Below are positions 1 to 7,034 of a stretch of 64,000 bases of DNA, piece by piece. Under the pieces are notes generated by a model. That model did no database searches. It saw only the letters and a list, made by a program, of their open reading frames with translations, and was not told where the DNA came from. Each line of letters opens with the position of its first letter. Within the stretch, counting starts at the first letter, position 1. The DNA comes from Ancrocorticia sp039812645 (GTDB taxonomy: Bacteria > Actinomycetota > Actinomycetes > Actinomycetales > Actinomycetaceae), in the NCBI GenBank assembly GCA_039812645.1, contig JBDIAV010000007.1:15448-79447 (forward strand), written 5' to 3'. Position numbers and translations under genes: made by a program.

Positions 1-1472
1 AGGGTCGCCGCCTGGGCCGCGATATCCGGGAAGCGGGCAAGCGAGCCAAGCAGCTCGGAATCAGCGGCTTCAAGTTGCTCCGGTGTAAAGCCATCCTCAC
101 GGCGCACGCCATGCTCGGCAGCATTGCGCGCTACGGCGCAGGTGCGGGCGTGCGCGTACTGCACGTAGTAGACGGGGTTCTCGTTGGTGTGCGAGGCCAC
201 GACATCCAGGTCAAGATCGAGGGTGGTGTCCACCGAGGCACGCACCAGCGAGTAGCGGGCGGCGTCGACGCCCACGGCATCCACAAGATCCTCCATGGTG
301 ACGACGGTTCCGGCGCGCTTGGACATCCTCACGGCTGCGCCGTCGCGCACGAGATTAACAAGCTGGCCGATGAGAATTTCCATGTTCTCTCCCGCGCCCG
401 CGGTATCACCAAAGGCGCGCGCCATGGCGTACATGCGGCCGATGTACCCGTGATGATCGGCGCCCAGCATGTACACGCACTGGTCAGCACCGCGCTCACG
501 CTTGTCAAGATAGTAGGCGATATCGGCGGCGAAGTAAGCTTTCTCGCCATCGGACTTAATAATGACACGGTCCTTGTCGTCACCGAACTCGGTAGAGCGC
601 AGCCACAGGGCGCCGTCGTTCTCGAAGAGCGCACCCTGCGCACGCAGGCGCTCGATAGCACGATCCACGGCGCCCGACTCATGCAGCGACTGCTCATGGA
701 AGAACACGTCGAAGTCCGCACGGAACTCGTGCAGCGCCTTCTTGATCTCTTCGAACATGAGCTCCACGCCGTAACGGCGGAACACTTCCTGTGCCTCGTC
801 GTCGGGCAGCGTGCGAGGATCGGGTTCGCCTGCGGCCTCACAGCGAGCGATGACGGTGTCGGCAATGTCGGAAATGTACTGGCCACCGTAGCCGTCCGCG
901 GGAACCTCGCGGCCCTTGGCACGTGCCAGGAGTGAGGAGGAAAAGTGGTCAATCTGGTTGCCGTGGTCGTTGAAGTAGTATTCGCGCACCACCTTGGCGC
1001 CGGTGAAGGAGAGGATGCGCGCGAGTGAATCGCCCACGGCAGCCCAGCGAGTGCCACCAATGTGGATGGGACCGGTCGGGTTGGCGGAGACGTATTCGAG
1101 GTTCACAGTGTGCCCCGCGCCCGCCTGCGACTTTCCGTAATCCTCGCCCGCGGTAAGGATAGTGCGAGCAAGCTCACCCGCAGCACCCGCGGAGAGACGA
1201 ATGTTAATGAAACCGGGTCCGGCTACTTCAGCAGAATCAATTCCATCAACGACGGCGAGGCGCGCCACCAGAAGTTCCGCCAGGTTACGGGGCGCAGTGC
1301 CAGCGCGCTTGGCCAGCTGCATGGCCACATTGGTGGCCCAATCACCATGGTCGCGGTTACGCGGGCGCTCGACCTTGACTTCGGGGAGGTCGCCTTCAAG
1401 GGCGATGGAACCGTCGGCCACCGCGGCTGCAAGCTGGGCGGCAATTACCTTGCTGAGTTCTTCTGGAGTCAC
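1..1472 (-). CDS. argS: Arginyl-tRNA synthetase (C-terminus cut by window edge)
   Basis: Class I aminoacyl-tRNA synthetase that charges tRNA-Arg in the cytoplasm. About 490 residues are visible; the C-terminus runs off position 1 (family length is usually 550-590). An N-terminal Add-1-type region (about 1-95) precedes the Rossmann catalytic core, which has a HIGH-like HIGG motif near residue 137 (inside SANPTGPIHIGG) and a KMSKS-like loop RMSKRAGT near residue 382. The DALR anticodon-binding domain begins just before the edge. The start is GTG (VTPEELSKVI); no other in-frame start was seen nearby. A tRNA-Arg gene lies divergently 120 bp upstream. Identity is firm; only the missing end is unseen. 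Confidence 0.96.
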   Translation of the reverse strand, partial: MTPEELSKVIAAQLAAAVADGSIALEGDLPEVKVERPRNRDHGDWATNVAMQLAKRAGTAPRNLAELLVARLAVVDGIDSAEVAGPGFINIRLSAGAAGELARTILTAGEDYGKSQAGAGHTVNLEYVSANPTGPIHIGGTRWAAVGDSLARILSFTGAKVVREYYFNDHGNQIDHFSSSLLARAKGREVPADGYGGQYISDIADTVIARCEAAGEPDPRTLPDDEAQEVFRRYGVELMFEEIKKALHEFRADFDVFFHEQSLHESGAVDRAIERLRAQGALFENDGALWLRSTEFGDDKDRVIIKSDGEKAYFAADIAYYLDKRERGADQCVYMLGADHHGYIGRMYAMARAFGDTAGAGENMEILIGQLVNLVRDGAAVRMSKRAGTVVTMEDLVDAVGVDAARYSLVRASVDTTLDLDLDVVASHTNENPVYYVQYAHARTCAVARNAAEHGVRREDGFTPEQLEAADSELLGSLARFPDIAAQAAT

Positions 1473-1592
1473 GGTTCCGATTCTACGTTGCCCGGCGCTT
1501 CTCCCCCGAATTGTGTTCAAGTCTAAAGGGTCCCGCTGGCAGGTCTCGGCCGTCAGCAGCACCTCTTTAAGCGTGCTAACATATTTCGGTAC

Positions 1593-1665
1593 GCCCCGAT
1601 AGCTCAGGGGATAGAGCGTCTGCCTCCGGAGCAGAAGGTCGCAGGTTCGAATCCTGTTCGGGGTA
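1593..1665 (+). tRNA. tRNA-Arg (anticodon CCG)
   Basis: A full cloverleaf of 73 nt. Acceptor GCCCCGA pairs with TCGGGGT, with a G-U pair at position 1:72. The D arm is GCTC...GAGC, the anticodon stem TCTGC/GCAGA holds loop CTCCGGA giving anticodon CCG (codon CGG, Arg), and the T arm GCAGG-TTCGAAT-CCTGT is standard. The discriminator base is A; CCA is not encoded. A -10-like TAACAT sits at 1577-1582, ten bases upstream. The gene is divergent from argS, whose product should charge it, and is followed by a strong terminator. Confidence 0.95.
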
Positions 1666-1676
1666 CGATAGAAGAA

Positions 1677-1715
1677 AAGGCCGGTATTCCACCACAAAAC
1701 GGAATGCCGGCCTTT
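1677..1715 (+). terminator. Rho-independent terminator after tRNA-Arg
   Basis: Inverted repeat AAGGCCGG-T-ATTCC / GGAAT-G-CCGGCCTT with a 10-nt loop, followed by TTT. It starts 11 nt after the tRNA and would end that single-gene transcript. Confidence 0.8.
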
Positions 1716-1798
1716 CACGTACTAGAACCCTTCCAAAGGAGTGTCATTTTCCGCAACGAGTACTGGTTTTTCCCTGGGAAAATGCGTTGCGTGAATCC

Positions 1799-1824
1799 GA
1801 AAACGTCACTCCTTTGGGAGAGTG
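1799..1824 (-). terminator. Likely terminator of the YchJ-like gene
   Basis: On the minus strand CACTC/GAGTG forms a short hairpin followed by ACGTTTTC, 15 nt past the stop codon of the YchJ-like gene. The stem is only five pairs, so this is a modest call. Confidence 0.45.
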
Positions 1825-1838
1825 TAGGCCGAACCTTC

Positions 1839-2234
1839 CTACAGCTGGATCCCGTTCGTGTAGTACCAGCGCCCGCCCTCACGAACAAAGCTGGAGCGCT
1901 CATGCATGATGCCGCGCTCCATCATTTTGCGCCAATGCGCCCGAAATTCTACAACGGCACGGTTGTCATGCTCGGAGAAATCGAGAATATCGAGCCTTCT
2001 CCACTGCACCTGGGGTTCCGATCCGAGGGTATCGGGCCGATAACCCGGGTGCCAGGTTTCGAGAACGTAATCCTCGAGGCGTAGAACGTAGGCACTGTAT
2101 CGAGAGCGCATAAGGGCCTCGGCATTGGGAGCATTTTCGCCATTGTGGTACGGACCGCAACAGTCGGCGTAGGACTTGCCGCTCTGGCAGGGGCAGAAAA
2201 CAACGTCGTTCGGAAGTGGTGCGATACTCGGCAT
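1839..2234 (-). CDS. YchJ-like protein with SEC-C zinc motif
   Basis: 131-residue protein. The N-terminal CPCQSGKSYADCCGP is the SEC-C zinc-binding motif; the rest (ALMRSRYSAYVL, DYVLETWHP, VEFRAHWR, RWYYTNG) matches the YchJ/UPF0225 NTF2-like domain. The molecular role of the family is not settled. ATG at 2234 was chosen over an upstream TTG at 2270 because it follows a purine-rich GAGGGAG stretch and begins right before the family motif. It stands alone between argS/tRNA and the GDPD gene. Confidence 0.85.
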   Translation of the reverse strand: MPSIAPLPNDVVFCPCQSGKSYADCCGPYHNGENAPNAEALMRSRYSAYVLRLEDYVLETWHPGYRPDTLGSEPQVQWRRLDILDFSEHDNRAVVEFRAHWRKMMERGIMHERSSFVREGGRWYYTNGIQL

Positions 2235-2277
2235 GGTCCCTCGATCTCCCTCGGCCCTTCGAGTTGTCAAATTCTGG

Positions 2278-3060
2278 CTACAGACTCACCCCGCGGGACC
2301 GTATAGCATCCCGAACCGCGGTGGGTTCATCTGTAATAATGCCATCTACGCCCATGTCCAGTAGAACATTTACCGTGTCAATGTCATTAATTGTCCACAC
2401 GTGCACGGCGATTCCATGATGATGAGCAAGGTTGACGAAACGTTCAGTTACCACTGTGACGTGGTGACTCACCTCGGGGACCTGAGCCACTTCGGCATTC
2501 TTTCTTGGCCCCGGGACACTCCGCATGAGCCCCGAACCAACCGCTCCCGGCAATCGTGCACATCCCACCATGCGGGCGATGGCACTCACTCCGAGGGCGG
2601 TTGCCACGCCTGGGAGACGTTTGCGCACCCGCCGCAGCCGTTTCTCATTAAAACTCGCCACGCACACCCGATCACCAGATCGCGTGCGGTTGATCGCCTC
2701 GATAAGGGGATCCACGACATCGTCGACTTTGGCGTCGATGTTAAAGACGAGTTCGGGAAAATTGTCCAGCAGTTCGTCGACTCGCACGAGCCGGTTGCCA
2801 GATTCGTCCCGCAGCTGAGAGATTTCTCGCCAGGTGTGATGAGAGATAAGTCCTGACCCATCGGTGATGCGGTCAAGCATGGGATCGTGAGAGATCACGG
2901 CGACGCCGTCGCTCGTGACATGCGCATCGGTTTCCATATAGGTGAAGCCCTGCGCTCGCATCGCTTCGAACGCGACAATAGAATTTTCAGGCTGCTCGTT
3001 GCCACCACCACGGTGGGCCATGACAAGAGGAGCCTCACCGTAAGGGTAGAGACGATTCAT
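2278..3060 (-). CDS. Glycerophosphodiester phosphodiesterase (GDPD family)
   Basis: 260-residue TIM-barrel phosphodiesterase expected to hydrolyse glycerophosphodiesters to glycerol-3-phosphate and an alcohol. Visible family residues are the HRG motif (H16-R17), E25-N26, metal ligands E43 and D45 (YMETDAH) and H58-D59 (SHDP); the C-terminal VWTINDID and GVDGIITDEP are also typical. There is no signal peptide, so it is probably cytoplasmic. ATG at 3060 overlaps the TAA stop of the M23 peptidase gene as TAATG, implying translational coupling; a GTG at 3069 is the alternative start. Exact substrate is unknown. Confidence 0.9.
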   Translation of the reverse strand: MNRLYPYGEAPLVMAHRGGGNEQPENSIVAFEAMRAQGFTYMETDAHVTSDGVAVISHDPMLDRITDGSGLISHHTWREISQLRDESGNRLVRVDELLDNFPELVFNIDAKVDDVVDPLIEAINRTRSGDRVCVASFNEKRLRRVRKRLPGVATALGVSAIARMVGCARLPGAVGSGLMRSVPGPRKNAEVAQVPEVSHHVTVVTERFVNLAHHHGIAVHVWTINDIDTVNVLLDMGVDGIITDEPTAVRDAIRSRGVSL

Positions 3061-4133
3061 TAGCCACACATTTCGCTGATATCCACTGCTCCGTGCCCGG
3101 CAAGGAACTCATCTGGATTCAGCAGAGAAGCAACATCATCAGCGCTGCCAAGCGAGGGGTCATGGACCTCAAAATGAAGGTGCGGACCTGTTGAGTTTCC
3201 GTTCGATCCTACGAGACCAATCTTCTGCCCGGCTGTGACGGTGTCGCCTTCCTTGACGAGCACACCATGATCATACATGTGGACGTACCACGATTCGTAG
3301 ACCTTGCCGCCAATCTCGTGACGAATGACGATTGTGTTCTCGGAACGGCCTTCGTAGCTACCACCAGCATGAACGACGACGCCGTCCGCCATCGCATAGA
3401 TCGGCGTATCGTTCGGTGCCGCATAGTCCTGACCAGCATGGTAGGTGGATGCTCCCGAGAAGGGATCAACACGCGGGCCGAAGCCCGAGGTGCGCTGGAA
3501 CGTTCCGGCGGGTACAGGGAAGACGACGACGGACTCCCGGTCCTGTACGAAAGCGGCTCGGATACCCTGCACGTTCGTGGGCTCACATGTAGCGACCACG
3601 GGGCTCGCCTTGGCTTGCTTTTCCGCGGTGTAGGCAGCCGACTTAATAGCCGCCGTGGGCGTTCCTGCCAGTGAGTCGGGCGTCTGGGCTTGCTGCGTTT
3701 CTCCCCCGAGGATTGAGGCGGCCATCGGCTGGGATGCCTGGGCCCCGCCACCAAAGTTACCTAGAACCGGGACGGTCACACCCGCAACGGCCAGCGCCGA
3801 AACGGTCATGCCCTTAAGAACCCGGTTACGAGAACGCGTACGGGAGTGAGTAGGAGGCTTCAACAGCGACGACGACGTATAAGAACGAGGGGGAACCGAC
3901 TGACGAGTCGGTGCTGACTCATCACGAGTGGGCTCCTGGCGAGCCTGGCGCCCTGCCTTGCGGCGAGCAACTTCAGCTTCCATACGTTCACGCAGTTCAA
4001 TTTGGGCAGGAGTGAGCGGCACATCGTCACGCAATACCCGGCGACGCTTCGGCAACTCGGTAGTTACGGCTTCCACACCCTGTCCTGTCTTTCGACGTAC
4101 GGCTCTATGCCGTGGTTCGCGGCCCTGCGCCAC
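3060..4133 (-). CDS. Membrane-anchored M23 metallopeptidase (cell-wall hydrolase)
   Basis: About 357 residues. A basic, low-complexity cytoplasmic N-terminus (1-100) leads to one membrane segment (about 104-125), a linker, and a C-terminal LytM/M23 domain. Zinc-binding HAGQD (about H233 and D237) and HLH (about 319-321) are intact, so an active peptidoglycan endopeptidase is likely. The start is uncertain: GTG 4133 or TTG 4136, neither with a ribosome binding site. TGTGAT lies about seven bases upstream of the GTG with TTGTAA 17 bp before it, which would fit a leaderless mRNA. An internal GTG at residue 20 has a better GGACAGG site. The GDPD gene is coupled downstream. Confidence 0.88.
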   Translation of the reverse strand: MAQGREPRHRAVRRKTGQGVEAVTTELPKRRRVLRDDVPLTPAQIELRERMEAEVARRKAGRQARQEPTRDESAPTRQSVPPRSYTSSSLLKPPTHSRTRSRNRVLKGMTVSALAVAGVTVPVLGNFGGGAQASQPMAASILGGETQQAQTPDSLAGTPTAAIKSAAYTAEKQAKASPVVATCEPTNVQGIRAAFVQDRESVVVFPVPAGTFQRTSGFGPRVDPFSGASTYHAGQDYAAPNDTPIYAMADGVVVHAGGSYEGRSENTIVIRHEIGGKVYESWYVHMYDHGVLVKEGDTVTAGQKIGLVGSNGNSTGPHLHFEVHDPSLGSADDVASLLNPDEFLAGHGAVDISEMCG

Positions 4134-4314
4134 CAACTATCACAAAATGATAACGGAGAGGTTACAACCACTCCATTCACTGTGACCCATCTTGCTCGTG
4201 ATGCACCTCTCAAATGGCTATATATCGCCATTTTCTATAGATTTAACCTGGGAGCAGGCTCGATATATTTCCGTTATTTTCTATGCGACCTTCAGTCCGT
4301 GGGACCTCGGTCAC

Positions 4315-4361
4315 GCTAGAAAAAACAGGGTGCCGATAGGTCAGAACCCATCGGCACCCTG
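4315..4361 (-). terminator. Rho-independent terminator of the CNNM operon
   Basis: Perfect 12-bp stem CAGGGTGCCGAT / ATCGGCACCCTG (4326-4337 and 4350-4361) with a 12-nt loop. On the minus strand it is followed by an uninterrupted T run (positions 4325-4320), 25 nt past the stop codon of the second CNNM gene. Confidence 0.85.
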
Positions 4362-4385
4362 CCGTTACTTTCTCTGGTCAGTCGC

Positions 4386-5420
4386 TCATGAGTCACGCTG
4401 CATGAGGTCGCGCACCTCGCCAACCAGCTCTTCCAGGATGTCCTCTAGAAAGACGATACCCACCAATTCGCCGTCGTCGACAACGCCGGCCATATGTGTA
4501 CCGGAGTTCCGCATCGTACGCAGGGCAGTTTCTACTTCGTCGCCCGGGGCAACCTCAACAAGCTTGCGGACACGCCAGGGCGGAATCGGGTCATCGCGCA
4601 GAACCTCTGGGATCGCGAGAACATCCTTAAGATGGACGTAGCCGCGCACTGTCCCCTCGGTATCGCGCACGAGGAATCGCGAGTAGCCCGTCGCCGCAAC
4701 ATTCTGCTCAATCTGGGCCGGGGTGACATCAATCGACACACCTGCCACATCATTGACGGGAACCATAACATCACGCGCGTCGTGGTCCGAGAACTCCAAA
4801 GCACCGGAAATCAGCCCTTGATCGTCTTGAAGAACACCCGCCGCAGCTGACGCCTCAACGATGGAGGCCACCTCATCCGCTGTGAACGCCGACGTCACCT
4901 CATCCTTCGGCTCAATACCAAACGTCCGCAGCACCACGTTGGAGACGAAATTAAGCACCGCGATAACGGGATAGAACACCTTCTCGAACATGAGCAGCGG
5001 CGGTATCAGCCGCAGCGCCGCCTTTTCGGGGAAAGTCACGGAGATGTTCTTTGGAACCATCTCGCCCAGCACCACGTGCAGCCCCACCACGAAAACAAGC
5101 GCGATGATAAAAGCAATGCCGTGAGTTAGAGCTGCGCTCAACCCAATGGCATGCAGCGGCACCTCAAGAAGCTTCGCGATGGCCGGTTCCGCAAGAACAC
5201 CGAGGCCCACCGAGCAGAGAGTGACACCCAGCTGCGCAGCAGCAAGCATCCGAGAGAGGTGCTCAATCGACCACAGCACCTTGCGGGCCGCCTTCGAGGA
5301 TTCGATAAGCGGTTCAATCCGCGAGCGCCGCGAACCCGTCAGAGCGAATTCAGCGGCCACGAAGAACGCGTTAAGCGCGAGGAGTAGAACTGTTGCGAGC
5401 AGCGCGTAGGCCGGGCTCAT
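4386..5420 (-). CDS. CNNM/HlyC-type membrane protein with CBS pair (second of two)
   Basis: 344 residues: a DUF21 (CNNM) transmembrane domain with about four hydrophobic segments (FFVAAEFALTGSRRSRIE, LGVTLCSVGLGVLAEPA, VLGEMVPKN) followed by a CBS pair (about 205-330; VMVPVNDV, YSRFLVRD, LEDILEELVGEVRD). The family includes Mg2+/Co2+ exporters; the old hemolysin name is not informative. It is shorter than its neighbour and lacks the C-terminal CorC/HlyC transporter-associated domain. The ATG overlaps the upstream CNNM stop by 4 bp (ATGA). Such tandem pairs may form heteromers; that is inference. Confidence 0.9.
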   Translation of the reverse strand: MSPAYALLATVLLLALNAFFVAAEFALTGSRRSRIEPLIESSKAARKVLWSIEHLSRMLAAAQLGVTLCSVGLGVLAEPAIAKLLEVPLHAIGLSAALTHGIAFIIALVFVVGLHVVLGEMVPKNISVTFPEKAALRLIPPLLMFEKVFYPVIAVLNFVSNVVLRTFGIEPKDEVTSAFTADEVASIVEASAAAGVLQDDQGLISGALEFSDHDARDVMVPVNDVAGVSIDVTPAQIEQNVAATGYSRFLVRDTEGTVRGYVHLKDVLAIPEVLRDDPIPPWRVRKLVEVAPGDEVETALRTMRNSGTHMAGVVDDGELVGIVFLEDILEELVGEVRDLMQRDS

Positions 5421-6736
5421 GCGTCCTCACCCGCTTCGGATTCCGCGATGGACACCCGGATTCGTTCGACACGCCGTCCGTCCATCTTTTCGACACGCAG
5501 TTGCGCATCGTCGACGTCGACGGTGTCACCCGCCGCTGGGATACGCCCCAATCGGAACATAACAAAGCCGCCGAGGGTTTCGTACGGGCCATTGTCTGGC
5601 ACATCGACGGGACAGACTCGCGCTAGTTCATCTGGACGCAACGAGCCAGGAACGGACCAGTGCCCGCCCTTCGTTTGGTAGACGTCCGGACGGCGTGGAT
5701 CATGTTCGTCCGCAACCTCACCCACAATTTCTTCGACGACGTCTTCTAGCGTCACCGCTCCTGATGTTCCACCATATTCGTCGACGACGAGTGCCATCTG
5801 CAACCCGTCGTCGCGCAACTCGACCAGCAGCTGAGCCAGCTGCATCGTCTCGGGCACACGCGGTGCCGGAGACATCAGGGACGAGCTCGTCACCTGGACA
5901 TCTGCCCGCCGTTCGTAAGGCACGGCCACTGCGCGTCGCAAATGGACGAAACCGCGGACGTCGTCGATCCCGTCACCGATCACCGGGAAACGGGACTTTC
6001 CAGTTGTTCTGGCAAGGGCGACCACGTCGGCCGCGCTCGCGGTGTCGGGAAGGGTTTCGAGGCGGACGCGATCAGTCATGACATCCACGGCGGTCAGCTG
6101 ACCCACACCAATGGAGCGGGTGACAAGGCGCGCCGTCGAGACATCGAGGGTTCCTGCCTCCGCCGAGCGGCGCACGAGGGCGCCAAGCTCGCTGGCCGAA
6201 CGCGCACCGGACATTTCTTCGGCGGGCTCGATACCAAAACGGCGCAGCAGGCGATTCGCCATGCCGTTAAGTACCACAATGATCGGCTTGAACACGACGG
6301 TAAAGATATGAAGAGGACGCGAGACAAGGCCCGCGGTCTTCAGAGGATCTGCCAGCGCCATGTTCTTTGGAACTAATTCACCAAAAAGCATGGAGAAGAG
6401 ATTGACGAGAACGAAGGCCGCCGTCGCCGAGATGGCGATAGCCGCAGCCTTGGCCACACCGACAGACTGCAGCGGACCGTCGAGGACTCGCGACAGAGGA
6501 TCCTGGGCAACATAACCCAAAAGAATCGTGGTCAGTGTAATGCCTACCTGGCAGGCAGATAATTGGAGTGATAGCTGGTGAAGGGCCCTATTAACGGTTC
6601 TTGCCCGAGGATCCGTCTCTGCTTGTCCGGCGACAGTCGCCGGATCGAGGGCCACGAGAGAGAATTCGGCAGCGACGAATATCGCCGTTCCGAGCGTGAG
6701 AATCACGCCCAGGGCAAGGAGAACTATGTCGCTCAT
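5417..6736 (-). CDS. CNNM/HlyC-type membrane protein with CBS pair and CorC/HlyC domain (first of two)
   Basis: 439 residues: a DUF21 domain (about 1-180; FVAAEFSLVALDP, LFGELVPKNMALA), a CBS pair (about 210-335; VDVMTDRV, SRFPVIGDG, LVVDEYGGTSGAVTLED) and a C-terminal CorC/HlyC domain (about 350-430; WSVPGSLRPDEL, ETLGGFVMFRLGR). Probably a divalent cation efflux protein. ATG 6736 matches where family members begin; GTG 6748 is in frame upstream, and a -10-like TATGCT on the minus strand lies nine bases before it, so a leaderless GTG start is possible. Coupled to the second CNNM gene by ATGA. Confidence 0.9.
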   Translation of the reverse strand: MSDIVLLALGVILTLGTAIFVAAEFSLVALDPATVAGQAETDPRARTVNRALHQLSLQLSACQVGITLTTILLGYVAQDPLSRVLDGPLQSVGVAKAAAIAISATAAFVLVNLFSMLFGELVPKNMALADPLKTAGLVSRPLHIFTVVFKPIIVVLNGMANRLLRRFGIEPAEEMSGARSASELGALVRRSAEAGTLDVSTARLVTRSIGVGQLTAVDVMTDRVRLETLPDTASAADVVALARTTGKSRFPVIGDGIDDVRGFVHLRRAVAVPYERRADVQVTSSSLMSPAPRVPETMQLAQLLVELRDDGLQMALVVDEYGGTSGAVTLEDVVEEIVGEVADEHDPRRPDVYQTKGGHWSVPGSLRPDELARVCPVDVPDNGPYETLGGFVMFRLGRIPAAGDTVDVDDAQLRVEKMDGRRVERIRVSIAESEAGEDA

Positions 6737-6948
6737 CGGAGAGTGCACGGTACAACTAGCATAATGAGGCCCATTCTAAACGGGTCGATGGCCGCATCAA
6801 ATAGCTGATGCGCAACAGTGGCGAATATCCGGTGTGTGACGAGGTAAATATCAAGCGTTCCACAGCCGGAATATCACACGGGGAACCATGGTGAAATCAT
6901 CCCGTCATTCATGGCTCTCCCATGCCTTCGTCAACGCTCTGCCACACC

Positions 6949-6976
6949 TTGTTCAAGTCTTTCCACCGGCTATGTT
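6949..6976 (+). promoter_or_regulatory. Candidate promoter of kgd
   Basis: TTGTTC (6949-6954), 16-bp spacer, TATGTT (6971-6976). A start near 6983 would leave a leader of about 50 nt before the kgd GTG. The fit to sigma-70 consensus is moderate, so this is tentative. Confidence 0.35.
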
Positions 6977-7034
6977 TCTAGGACAAACGTCACGTAGTCT
7001 AGTTGTGTTCATCCACACGTAGATGAGGCGAGAA

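Noticed and set aside
6862..6890. Second SigR promoter before kgd (GGAAT-N18-GTG)
   Set aside because: The -10 reads GTG instead of GTT and the position is far from the gene start.
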